DNA of 64,000 nt. It comes from Saprospiraceae bacterium (GTDB lineage Bacteria > Bacteroidota > Bacteroidia > Chitinophagales > Saprospiraceae). The notes below the pieces were generated by a model. That model did not search any database, was not told where the DNA came from, and saw nothing but the letters and a program-made list of their open reading frames with translations. Positions 9,414 through 17,832 of the stretch are shown piece after piece. The first letter of the stretch is position 1; each line of letters begins with the position of its first letter. The DNA lies in the NCBI GenBank assembly GCA_016715965.1, contig JADJXG010000001.1:2051501-2115500 (forward strand). Reading direction: 5' to 3'. Position numbers and translations under genes: made by a program.

Positions 9414-10085
9414 ATGAATGAGACAGAGCTAAACAGAACCGAGCAGGTAAAATCTAAAAGAAGGGTTGCCGATCACGGTGAAGTATTTACTAACCAACGT
9501 GAAGTAAACGCTATGCTCGATTTGGTGAAAAACGAAACGGAACGCATTGACTCCCGTTTCTTGGAACCAGCTTGCGGTAACGGAAACTTTTTAGCGGAGG
9601 TATTAAGACGAAAATTAGCAGTAGTTGACAGACGGTATAAAAAAAGTCAAACTGAATGGGAATTCTATTCCATTATTGCTGTGTCGAGTATTTACGGAGT
9701 GGACATTTTGGAAGACAACGCTCAGGAATGTAGAGATCGTTTGTTAGGTATTTACACCGATTGGTATTCTAATGTTTTCAAACAGGTAAAAAATGAGTGT
9801 ATTCGTTCTGTTCGGTTTTTATTGAGCAGAAACATACTTTGGGGTGATGCTTTGGACTTTACCAATCCTGTAAGCAAACAAGCTATTGTCTTTTCTGAAT
9901 GGAGTTTCATAGATCAAAATATTCTTAAAAGAAGGGACTACATTTTTAAATTTTTAGTCGAGAAGACTTACACGCGAACACTTTTTGATGAAAATGATCA
10001 ACCAAAGTTGTTTGATGAACCAATTTTAGATTTTCCACTTATTCATTACTTAAAACTTGGCGAAGATGATACAAACAAACTATAA
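9414..10085 (+). CDS. Short adenine-specific DNA methylase subunit (SAM-binding part)
   Basis: A 223-residue protein carrying an N6-adenine methylase motif I, FLEPACGNGNFLAEVLRRKL, near residue 47, preceded by GEVFTNQREVNAMLDLV. The region YGVDILEDNAQECRDRL (about 100-116) looks like motif II/III and NILWGDALDF like the next SAM-pocket strand. The catalytic (D/N)PP(Y/F) motif IV is absent, so it should not be a complete methylase by itself. Similar short proteins are often called restriction endonuclease subunit M. Its stop overlaps the start of the next methylase by 20 bp, implying translational coupling, and it follows the nucleotidase by seven bases. Likely role: a partner subunit of the downstream NPPY-bearing methylase (inference). 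Confidence 0.8.
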   Translation: MNETELNRTEQVKSKRRVADHGEVFTNQREVNAMLDLVKNETERIDSRFLEPACGNGNFLAEVLRRKLAVVDRRYKKSQTEWEFYSIIAVSSIYGVDILEDNAQECRDRLLGIYTDWYSNVFKQVKNECIRSVRFLLSRNILWGDALDFTNPVSKQAIVFSEWSFIDQNILKRRDYIFKFLVEKTYTRTLFDENDQPKLFDEPILDFPLIHYLKLGEDDTNKL

Positions 10086-11508
10086 CCCGGACGTACTCTC
10101 CTGCCTTGCCAATTTGAGCAATGACGAAGTGTTTACGCCACCGAGTTTGGCGAACGACATTTTAGACTTACTACCCGCTGAACTGTGGAGCAACCCAAAC
10201 GCCAGGTTTTTAGACCCGGTTTCTAAAAGTGGTGTATTCTTGCGTGAAATGGCAAAACGACTGATGAAAGGATTGGAAACCCAGATACCCGACAAGCAGG
10301 AACGCATTAACCACATTTTCAGCCAACAGTTGTATGGTATTGCCATCACTGAACTGACCAGCTTATTGAGCCGGAGAAGCGTGTATTGCTCCAGGACGGC
10401 CAATGGGAAATACTCCATTTGCGAAACGTTTGCCTCAGAACAGGGCAACATTCATTACCAACGAATGCAACATACCTGGACCAATGGCAAATGCAGCTAT
10501 TGCGGTGCTAGCCAGGAAGTGTACGATCGCGATGATGCTCTTGAAACTTACGCTTACAATTTTATTCACTTTGATCCCGCATCCAGCGGGACAAGCAACC
10601 TTGAAAAAATATTCAATATGAAATTTGACGTTATCGTTGGAAATCCACCCTATCAGTTAAGTGATGGTGGGTTTGGTGCAAGCGCAAAACCAATCTATCA
10701 CAAATTTGTAGAACAAGCAATTAAGCTAAATCCAAGATATATTTCTATGATTATTCCTGCGAGATGGTTCGCTGGAGGTAGGATCGGTGAACTTACCGAG
10801 TTTAGAGAGAGAATGCTTCGAGATAAAAGAATTAGAGTAATTCATGATTTTCAGGATGCGAGAGACTGTTTTCCTGGAGTTGATATAAAGGGAGGAGTAA
10901 ATTATTTCTTGTGGGATAGGGATAATGAAGGTCTTTGCAAAGTGTGTACCCATTCCGGCGATTCTATTATTTCTGAGGCAACAAGGTTTTTACTTGAAAA
11001 GGGAGCAACTACATTTATTAGGTATAATGAGGCAATTCCTATCTTGAAAAAAGTACAATTAAAAAATGAAGGTAGTTTTTCAGAATTTGTTAGTGCAAAT
11101 GACCCATTTGGATTTGACGTGAGAGTAGAGGGTAGTATGAAGAGAGTAAAACCCAAATATAAGCATACACCATTTGAAGGAGCCATTAAGTTTTATTATA
11201 ACGGTTGGCGAAAGGACGGTGTTGGTTACATAGATAAAAACTACGTGAAGAAAAATACAGAATGGCTAAATCAAAATAAGTTGTTAGTCGCAAAAGCTGT
11301 TGGAACAGGTGATAGCAAAACTGATGCAATTAAACCATTCATACCTGAAAATCCTTCATGCACAAGTGAAACTTATCTTGTAATCGGACCTTTTAATTCC
11401 GAAAAAACTATGTCAAATGTACTTTCTTACATTCAGACCAAGTTTTTTCATTTCATGGTGTCATTAAAAAAAATAACTCAAGAGGCAAGGAGAGGTGTTT
11501 ATGTGTAA
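10066..11508 (+). CDS. Eco57I-like adenine DNA methylase, 3' end displaced by an IS
   Basis: Encodes an N6-adenine DNA methyltransferase of the Eco57I/type II-G kind. Near residue 197 the catalytic motif IV reads DVIVGNPPYQ. The expected motif I region near residue 45 is FLDPVSKSGVFLREM, lacking the small-residue/Cys pattern of the classic DPACGSG loop. A Cys cluster at about 105-150 (CSRT, YSIC, CSYCG) may bind zinc. I chose ATG 10066 over the TTG at 10057; it overlaps the previous gene by 20 bp. The frame ends prematurely at 11508 because an IS481-type element begins at 11504. Removing the IS and one GTTTATG copy joins GTT TAT to GAA TTC and continues to the stop at 12965-12967, giving about 530 residues. 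As it stands the protein lacks its last 48 residues and carries one IS-encoded residue; activity is uncertain. Confidence 0.85.
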   Translation: MIQTNYNPDVLSCLANLSNDEVFTPPSLANDILDLLPAELWSNPNARFLDPVSKSGVFLREMAKRLMKGLETQIPDKQERINHIFSQQLYGIAITELTSLLSRRSVYCSRTANGKYSICETFASEQGNIHYQRMQHTWTNGKCSYCGASQEVYDRDDALETYAYNFIHFDPASSGTSNLEKIFNMKFDVIVGNPPYQLSDGGFGASAKPIYHKFVEQAIKLNPRYISMIIPARWFAGGRIGELTEFRERMLRDKRIRVIHDFQDARDCFPGVDIKGGVNYFLWDRDNEGLCKVCTHSGDSIISEATRFLLEKGATTFIRYNEAIPILKKVQLKNEGSFSEFVSANDPFGFDVRVEGSMKRVKPKYKHTPFEGAIKFYYNGWRKDGVGYIDKNYVKKNTEWLNQNKLLVAKAVGTGDSKTDAIKPFIPENPSCTSETYLVIGPFNSEKTMSNVLSYIQTKFFHFMVSLKKITQEARRGVYV

Positions 11509-11582
11509 TAACCTAGACTTAATCTGACAGTTGGCGATAAAAAAGAATAATCCAACGCTCCAACAAAAGTAACAATTGTTCC

Positions 11583-11630
11583 GTAAAAGTCAAGAGCGAG
11601 GCTAGTTCCTTCGGAACTCTTGACATTTAC
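11583..11630. repeat. Hairpin 3' of the IS481 transposase
   Basis: GTAAAAGTCAAGAG (11583-11596) pairs with CTCTTGACATTTAC (11617-11630), and AGTTCC-TTC-GGAACT lies inside (11604-11618). Much of the arm (GTCAAGAG, AGTTCC, GGAACTC, CTTGACATTT) recurs in the larger palindrome of the unrelated IS3 element at 19042-19189, also 3' of its transposase. Confidence 0.7.
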
Positions 11631-11686
11631 TCCACAATTTAGTTTGTTGACGTTTACGCGTTGAATTACTCTATTCATGATCTTCT

Positions 11687-12730
11687 TTATTCAAAATGAG
11701 TTTCTAACATTTTATCAATTGCAATATTTTTTGACTCGATGTGAGTTTGCATAGGAGTTTTCCCAAAGCAATATTTTCCGGAATGAGGTCTGTCCGAGTT
11801 ATAGTAATGTAGCCAATCCTCCAAGTCAGCCTGTAGCTCTTCAATAGATTTGTATAACTTTTTACGGAAGGTAATGGCATAAAATTCATTTTGAATGGTG
11901 CGGTGGAATCTTTCACAGATACCATTAGTCTGTGGGTGTCGTGCTTTGATCTTAGTGTGTTCAATATCCTCCAAACTCAGATAAAGTTCGTACTCATGAT
12001 ATTCTCTTTTTCCACAGTATTCCGTGCCACGATCGGTCAGTATTCTGAGTAGCCTGATTTGCTCATGTTCATAAAATGGCAGGACTTTATCGTTTAGCAA
12101 ATCGGCTGCTACAAGAGCATTTTTACGATCATAGATTTTTGCCAGAACTACCTTAGAGTAAGTGTCAATGTAGGTTTGTTGATAGATACGACCAACGCCT
12201 TTGATATTGCCAATATAATAAGTATCCTGAGCTCCCAGATAGCCCGGATGATATGTTTCAATTTCACCTTGAGATTCCAATTTTTCTTTCTTACGCTCCA
12301 AGGCTACAACTTGGGCTTCTGTAAGAATTATTCCATCCTGGGCCACTTTGGCTTCGAGGGCTTTTAATCTCTTTTGGAAGGTCTCCAGATCGTGCCTCAA
12401 CCAAACACAACGAACTCCACAAGGGGATACAAATATTCCTCTCTTAACAAGCTCATTTGCAACCCTTACTTGTCCAAAAGCTGGATTTTCAATAGCCATA
12501 TCAACAACAGCTTTCTCTACTTCGGGAGCCACTCGATTCTTGACCAGTGGTTTGCTCCTGCTGACTTCGATTAAGGCCATTTCGCCTCCTGTGTCATACA
12601 TCTCTTTAATCCTGTAAAAACTATCCCTGGAATACCCCATTATTTTACAAGCCTGAGATACGTTTCCCAATTTTTCTGCTAAAAGGACTAATCCCAATTT
12701 AGTTTTGATTAATTTTGTTTCTAATTTCAT
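11687..12730 (-). CDS. IS481-family DDE transposase
   Basis: 347 residues. The N-terminal ~80 residues form a helix-turn-helix (VSQACKIMGYSRDSFYRIK). A second HTH-like part (FGQVRVANELVKRGIFVS) follows, then a basic coiled linker. The RNase H-fold core has the three acidic residues in DTYYIGNIKGVG, LTDRGTEYCG and NGICERFHRTIQNEF, with the family's C-terminal YNSDRPHSGKYCFGKTP. Length and order are normal for IS481 and the frame is intact, so the element is probably still mobile. It is transcribed against the methylase gene it interrupts. Confidence 0.93.
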   Translation of the reverse strand: MKLETKLIKTKLGLVLLAEKLGNVSQACKIMGYSRDSFYRIKEMYDTGGEMALIEVSRSKPLVKNRVAPEVEKAVVDMAIENPAFGQVRVANELVKRGIFVSPCGVRCVWLRHDLETFQKRLKALEAKVAQDGIILTEAQVVALERKKEKLESQGEIETYHPGYLGAQDTYYIGNIKGVGRIYQQTYIDTYSKVVLAKIYDRKNALVAADLLNDKVLPFYEHEQIRLLRILTDRGTEYCGKREYHEYELYLSLEDIEHTKIKARHPQTNGICERFHRTIQNEFYAITFRKKLYKSIEELQADLEDWLHYYNSDRPHSGKYCFGKTPMQTHIESKNIAIDKMLETHFE

Positions 12731-12814
12731 TTTCTGACAGTTTAGTGGTTAATTAATTATTTTTGACAACTTAAAATTAATCACTAACTGTCAGATTAAG
12801 TCTAAACTATTACA

Positions 12815-12967
12815 GTTTATGAATTCGTTCCCATTCAAGACTTCTCAGAACCTTGGACAGATGAAAAACTATATAAAAAATATGGCTTAACAGAAAATGA
12901 GATAGCTTTTATTGAAAAAATGATTCGTCCTATGGACTTAACTCAAAATGGGGGAGTAGATGAGTAA
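12815..12967 (+). pseudogene. Detached 3' end of the Eco57I-like methylase gene
   Basis: From the second GTTTATG copy the frame reads VYEFVPIQDFSEPWTDEKL and on through KKYGLTENEIAF to GGVDE and TAA at 12965-12967. It is in frame with 10066-11503 once the IS is removed. The stop overlaps the fic start (ATG 12960) by eight bases, so in the intact locus methylase and fic were translationally coupled. Here it has no start of its own. Confidence 0.9.
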
Positions 12968-14057
12968 AAAAGAATTCAATCGCGTCTTGCCCTTCAATGC
13001 TTTGCCGGATTTGCCGCCAGCCACCCATCTGGAGACGACTGAAATATTCAAAGCAACCATACGGGCCAACAAACTATTGGCAGAGCTGAAGGGCTTTTGC
13101 CAAACCCTGCCCAATCCGGAGTTACTACTAAACACCATAGTCTTACAGGAAAGTAAGGAATCAAGTGCCATCGAAAACATTGTCACCACACAAGATGAGT
13201 TGTATAAAGCCACCCTCATGGGTGACAAAGTGAAAAATCAGGCTGCCAAGGAAGTTTTACAATATCGGGAAGCCATGTATTTTGGGTTATCGGAATTGGA
13301 TAAAACCGGCCTTATTACCACCAATCTTTTAGTGGGTATTATGCAAAAGCTACGTAATACAAGAGATGGTATAAGGAGAAATCCGGGCACGAAACTTTCT
13401 AAGCCCATTAGTGGACAAATTGTGTACACACCACCAGAAGGAGAGACGATAATCAGAGAAAAACTTTTTACCCTGGAGCGGTATATAAATGTTTCCGATG
13501 GGGATAGCTTAGACCCTCTTATTAAAATGGCTCTGATTCATTATCAGTTTGAGGCCATACATCCATTTAGTGACGGGAATGGTCGTGCTGGTCGTATTTT
13601 GAATATTTTGTATCTGATTCAACAGGAGATGATTGGTTTACCTGTTCTTTATTTGAGTAAATATATTATTGAGAATAGGTCGGATTATTACCGGTTACTC
13701 AGAGAAGTTACTGAACAAAACAACTGGATTGACTGGGTGCTTTATGTGGTAAATGGCGTAGCTGAAACCTCTCAATCCACCCTAATTAAGATTAAGCGCA
13801 TAATAGAATTGAAAGCAAATGCAGAGAATGATTTGAAATCAGCGCTGGGATCTTCATTCTCTAGAGATCTGAATGATCTATTGTTTAGCTTTCCCTATAT
13901 AAAAATAGGGGTTTTGGATGAAAATGGAATTGCCAAGCGGCAAACCGCATCGCGCTATTTAAAAGAAATAGAAAAGGCGGGATGGCTTTCAAGCGTACAG
14001 GTATGGAAGGAGACCTATTATATCAACCATAATCTGATTAAAATACTATCTGAATAG
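12960..14057 (+). CDS. Fic family AMP-transferase, class II autoinhibited
   Basis: 365 residues. The Fic core motif HPFSDGNGRAGR lies near residue 200 and matches HxFx(D/E)GNGRxxR, giving the catalytic His and the ATP-phosphate loop, so the protein should transfer AMP (or a related group) onto a target hydroxyl. An inhibitory-helix motif SSAIEN occurs near residue 64, N-terminal to the core, as in class II Fic proteins; its Glu would block productive ATP binding. The N-terminal half has the usual FNALPDLPP start. The last ~90 residues look like a winged helix (NGIAKRQTASRYLKEIEKAGWL), suggesting DNA binding or autoregulation. ATG 12960 overlaps the end of the methylase gene, placing it inside the restriction-like operon. 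Its target is unknown; role as regulator or toxin is inference. Confidence 0.92.
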   Translation: MSKKEFNRVLPFNALPDLPPATHLETTEIFKATIRANKLLAELKGFCQTLPNPELLLNTIVLQESKESSAIENIVTTQDELYKATLMGDKVKNQAAKEVLQYREAMYFGLSELDKTGLITTNLLVGIMQKLRNTRDGIRRNPGTKLSKPISGQIVYTPPEGETIIREKLFTLERYINVSDGDSLDPLIKMALIHYQFEAIHPFSDGNGRAGRILNILYLIQQEMIGLPVLYLSKYIIENRSDYYRLLREVTEQNNWIDWVLYVVNGVAETSQSTLIKIKRIIELKANAENDLKSALGSSFSRDLNDLLFSFPYIKIGVLDENGIAKRQTASRYLKEIEKAGWLSSVQVWKETYYINHNLIKILSE

Positions 14058-14097
14058 GAAACGAAATCATGTACACTTAATACATACGAAGTGACTA

Positions 14098-14148
14098 TCA
14101 TGTCGAAAAAATGTATAATAATCGACACGACATTCACTCATGTCGATT
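14098..14148. promoter_or_regulatory. Possible operator: inverted and direct TCGACAT boxes
   Basis: In the 128-bp gap between fic and the helicase gene, CATGTCGA occurs at 14099-14106 and again at 14139-14146, with an inverted, imperfect TCGACACGACAT (14122-14133) between them. The three boxes lie on a 20-24 bp spacing, upstream of the ATG at 14186. This could bind a dimeric regulator such as the Fic C-terminal winged helix; nothing but symmetry supports it. Confidence 0.35.
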
Positions 14149-14185
14149 GAATAAACATTATTGAATTCAAGGTAAACAATTGATA

Positions 14186-16705
14186 ATGAGTAAAAAAGAA
14201 TTTTTTCCACCCCGACCATCCACCAATCCGACAATATACGCTTATGAATTACCGGGCATTCCTTATAAAGAAGGTCTATTGAAAATAGGCCAATCCAGAA
14301 GACCCAACGAAGTCAGAATAGACGAGCAAACCAAAACAGCCGGCATTAAATACAAAATCGTTTTTGAAGAATCCGCAATGAGGCGCGACGGGAGTTCATT
14401 TTCTGACCATGAGGTTCGCCGTCATTTGCGCAAACAAGGCTTTGCCAATCCCGAGGGCGAATGGATTAAATTTACTTTGAAAGATCTACGAAAAGCCATT
14501 TGGGAAATGAAGACAGGTGAACGTACTGAAGACAATCGATCCCTTTCTTTCGGTATGCGACCAGAACAAGAGGAAGCCGTTAGCAAATCCATGGCCTATT
14601 TTAGTAGTTTTAAGAGGGAAAACCCGGATAAGACACCCCATTTTCTTTGGAATGCCAAAATGCGTTTTGGAAAAACCTTTGCCAGCTACCAACTGGCAAA
14701 GAAAATGGCCTGGACCAAAATTTTGGTGCTCACTTTTAAACCTGCCGTAGAAAATGCCTGGTATGAAGATTTGATGACTCATGTTGATTTTGAAGGATGG
14801 CAGTTTGTATCAAACTCACAAAACACTCTGAGCTATGGGCAGGCAGATATGGAAAAACCAGTTGTGTGTTTTGGCTCTTTTCAAGACTATTTGGGCAAAA
14901 ATACCAGCACAGGTGGTATAAAAACCAAAAACGAATGGGTACATGCTACTCATTGGGATTGCGTCATTTTTGACGAGTACCACTATGGTGCCTGGCGGGA
15001 AAATGCGAAAGAACTATTTGGAGCTGAAGGGAAAAGAGAATTGGAATTTGGGGAAGGAGAGGGTATTGAGTACTTTGATGAAGAAGCGATGCCCATTACA
15101 ACCAAGCACTATTTATACTTATCGGGTACACCTTTCCGAGCCATTGCGTCGGGAGAGTTTATCGAGGAGCAGATATTTAACTGGACTTATTCAGACGAGC
15201 AGAGAGCCAAAGATGGCTGGGATGATTCTAAAGGAAGCAATCCCTATGCTTCCCTGCCGCGAATGGTCATGATGACTTACCAGTTGCCTGACTCCATCAG
15301 TCAAATAGCAGAGTTGGGAGAATTTGACGGCTTTGATTTGAATGTGTTCTTTTCAGCTGAAGGCGATGGTATAAAGGCAAGGTTCAAATACGAAGATGAA
15401 GTACAGAAATGGTTGGATTTGATTCGTGGTTCATTCAGCGAAACCACTTTGGACAATCTTAAAATGGGAGCGAAAAAACCGCCGCTTCCTTTCTCACATG
15501 CTCCTTTGCTCAATGTATTGAATCACACTTTTTGGTTTTTGCCGACCGTGGCCTCATGTTATGCAATGGCTAATTTGCTCAAACAGCGACAAAACAAGTT
15601 TTATCACGATTACACCGTGGTAGTGACAGCAGGAACACAAGCGGGCATTGGTGTGGAAGCCTTACCACCCGTTCTAGATGCCATGACCGACAATCCCTTG
15701 GAATCAAAAACCATTACACTTTCCTGTGGTAAACTCACTACAGGGGTTTCGGTTAAACCTTGGACAGGAATTTTTATGTTGCGTAATTCTTCAAGTCCTG
15801 AAACTTATTTTCAAGCAGCCTTCCGAGTGCAAACGCCTTGGGTAATTACAAACCCCGATAGCAAATCGCCCAACAAAGAAGAAATTCTAAAAGAAGAATG
15901 TTATGTGTTCGATTTTGCTCCGAACAGGGCATTAAGACAAATTGCTGATTATGCTTGCCGATTGAATGTCAATGAATCGAACCCGGAAAAAAACGTAGAA
16001 GATTTTATAAATTTCCTGCCAGTTCTAGCTTATGATGGCAGCTCGATGAAACAAGTGGACGCGGCAGGTATTTTAGACATTGCAATGAGTGGTACAACGG
16101 CTACGCTTTTGGCAAGACGTTGGGAAAGTGCCTTGCTTGTAAATGTGGACAACAACACGCTTGCCCGATTGATGGCCAACGAGGAAGCAATGAAATCATT
16201 GATGAATATAGAAGGCTTTAGAAATTTGAATCAGGACATTGAAACCATTATCAACAAATCGGAAGCCGTTAAAAAAGCCAAGAAAGAAGCAAACGACCGA
16301 GAGCTGACAAAGAAAGAAAAGAAGGAGCTTACTGACGAAGAAAAGGAATACAAAAGCCTGAGAAAGCAAATACAAGAAAAGCTAATCAAGTTTGCTACTC
16401 GTGTTCCCGTTTTTATGTACCTGACAGACTACAGGGAAAGGAGTTTGAAAGATGTAATCATGCAATTAGAACCGGGACTTTTTAAGAAAGTAACGGGACT
16501 TTCTGTAAAGGACTTTGAATTATTGGTAAGTCTTGGAGTTTTCAACTCTGCTTTAATGAATGATGCCGTTTACAAATTCAAACGCTATGAAGATCCAAGT
16601 TTGGAATATATTGGAATTAATAGACACAAAGGCGAAGACATTGGTCTTTATGACACAGTTTTGAGTAGAAAGGAATATGAAGAAAGTTTTGTGAATGAGC
16701 CTTGA
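14186..16705 (+). CDS. GIY-YIG (T5orf172) nuclease fused to a DEAD/DEAH helicase
   Basis: About 839 residues. The N-terminal ~100 residues form a T5orf172-type GIY-YIG nuclease fold: IYAYELPG then LLKIGQSRRPNEVR, with a later EGEWIKF supplying the acidic residue. From about residue 125 comes a superfamily 2 helicase: MRPEQEEAV (Q-like), Walker A AKMRFGKTF near 165, motif II VIFDEYHYGAW near 255, motif III YLSGTPFRA near 312. In the second RecA lobe LSCGKLTTGVSV and AAFRVQTPW resemble motifs V and VI. A Lys/Glu-rich coiled stretch is near 705-735. It has the parts of a restriction subunit: an ATP-driven translocase with its own nuclease. It follows fic and the two methylase genes on the same strand. 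I chose ATG 14186; an upstream TTG (14180) would add two residues. It looks intact. Confidence 0.85.
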   Translation: MSKKEFFPPRPSTNPTIYAYELPGIPYKEGLLKIGQSRRPNEVRIDEQTKTAGIKYKIVFEESAMRRDGSSFSDHEVRRHLRKQGFANPEGEWIKFTLKDLRKAIWEMKTGERTEDNRSLSFGMRPEQEEAVSKSMAYFSSFKRENPDKTPHFLWNAKMRFGKTFASYQLAKKMAWTKILVLTFKPAVENAWYEDLMTHVDFEGWQFVSNSQNTLSYGQADMEKPVVCFGSFQDYLGKNTSTGGIKTKNEWVHATHWDCVIFDEYHYGAWRENAKELFGAEGKRELEFGEGEGIEYFDEEAMPITTKHYLYLSGTPFRAIASGEFIEEQIFNWTYSDEQRAKDGWDDSKGSNPYASLPRMVMMTYQLPDSISQIAELGEFDGFDLNVFFSAEGDGIKARFKYEDEVQKWLDLIRGSFSETTLDNLKMGAKKPPLPFSHAPLLNVLNHTFWFLPTVASCYAMANLLKQRQNKFYHDYTVVVTAGTQAGIGVEALPPVLDAMTDNPLESKTITLSCGKLTTGVSVKPWTGIFMLRNSSSPETYFQAAFRVQTPWVITNPDSKSPNKEEILKEECYVFDFAPNRALRQIADYACRLNVNESNPEKNVEDFINFLPVLAYDGSSMKQVDAAGILDIAMSGTTATLLARRWESALLVNVDNNTLARLMANEEAMKSLMNIEGFRNLNQDIETIINKSEAVKKAKKEANDRELTKKEKKELTDEEKEYKSLRKQIQEKLIKFATRVPVFMYLTDYRERSLKDVIMQLEPGLFKKVTGLSVKDFELLVSLGVFNSALMNDAVYKFKRYEDPSLEYIGINRHKGEDIGLYDTVLSRKEYEESFVNEP

Positions 16706-17176
16706 CAGCACAAAAACCATTTTCAAAGATGTGTTGAGCTTTAATAAAATAGATATTTGTTTCGGTAATAGCATAAAATGAAACCAAAGACTTTTTTAGA
16801 AAAATTAGTTGAATTGGGCCGAAGGAAAGGTTCTTTTGGATAGATCGATGTCCCATCTCGACGTATAAAAACGGTTCTAAAGCAGAAAAATAATTGAATT
16901 TGATCGCCTCAGCGATCGGCAACAGAAAATGATACTAAAGCGAGCATTTACTATATTGGCAGTCATTAAAGAGGGGACCTAATGTTGTTCTGAAGATACC
17001 TGGATTCGAATTCGGCATCATGAGGAGTGATGGAACGCGCACTCGAAATAAATCGGCATGGGGTAGGCTGCAAAAGCGATCTTTCAATCAATTTTTAAAT
17101 TTCCTTTGCGAAAAAAGTGATTTTATATATCTTAAGCCCTTATTTCGGTATAAATTTATAATGAAAAATTTTTAAA
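16706..17176. other. Spacer with a copy of the dispersed GATCGGCAAC/GGATTCGAAT element
   Basis: No convincing gene. Around 16910-16924 stands GCGATCGGCAACAG, as at 5590. The block at 17000-17050 (GGATTCGAATTCGGCATCAT onward, then GAGGAGTGATGGAACGCGC) is an imperfect relative of 5517-5570 after icmF. The two spacers therefore share a dispersed intergenic element with its order inverted. The last ~70 bases before 17177 are AT-rich. Confidence 0.55.
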
Positions 17177-17818
17177 ATGTCTGGTTTTTTAGAAATGGCA
17201 AGATTATTTAAGGTGGAAGATATTTGCCACAAATTTCTTGCAAGCTATAATTATGAAGAAAGATCACTTCAGGTTTTAGACAATTTTAATAAATTGTGTA
17301 TTGAGAATGACCTTGATAATATGACTCAAATTGCTTTAATTAAAAATAGGGAAAAAGTTGTTGGCTGGTTTGGCATTGAATGGATTGAAGAAGATGATAA
17401 AGAAATGGCTGAAGTAATGGAACCTATTAATCTGGAAGCCATTTTTTCAGCCGAAACTGATATATTAACAGTTGTGGAGAAGGTCAGTACGCTAAAACAA
17501 AATGTTTTTATAGTCAACAAGGGCAATCAGCTTATTGGTTTCTTTTTTTATACAGATCTACTAGGAAATCCATTATGCTTGAGCATCCTGGCACTTTTGA
17601 TGGCATTTGAAAAAAGTTGTTTGGATATTTGTCTTATTAACCCTAAAGTGAATTTTAATAGATTGGACAAATCGGCCAGAAACAATGTAATGGGTAAATA
17701 CTTTAAAATGGGATTTATATTAAAAGATAATAATGAACCTATTTATTCAAAAACTATGGAAATTTGTTCTCTTAAAGAAAAAGTTGAAGTGGTCCAAGAA
17801 AATGGTACACAAATCTAA
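17177..17818 (+). pseudogene. 5' part of an unknown gene cut by an IS3 element
   Basis: A 213-codon frame starting MSGFLEMARLFKVEDICHKF. The middle (EPINLEAIFSAETDILTVV, later QNVFIVNKGNQLIGFFFYTDL) resembles one CBS-like alpha/beta half, with IGFF in the position of the usual strand after a Gly turn; this is weak. The last few codons (from about 17803) lie inside the left end of an IS3-type element and the stop belongs to the IS. A matching C-terminal fragment may lie at 19240-19490 beyond the IS. I see no confident function for this half. Confidence 0.5.
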
Positions 17819-17832
17819 CTTAAATTTGTGTT

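Larger units (their letters stand above)
11504..12814 (-). mobile_element. IS481-type insertion sequence, 1311 bp, 7-bp target duplication
   Basis: The ends are inverted repeats starting TGTAATA (11504-11510) and ending TATTACA (12808-12814). After a 3-bp mismatch (ACC versus the complement of AAC) a perfect 19-bp arm TAGACTTAATCTGACAGTT (11514-11532) matches 12786-12804. The target duplication is GTTTATG at 11497-11503 and 12815-12821. Its single gene is a transposase on the minus strand. Between the transposase stop and the left end is a hairpin (11583-11630). Clean ends, an intact gene and a perfect target duplication suggest a recent insertion. Confidence 0.93.
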
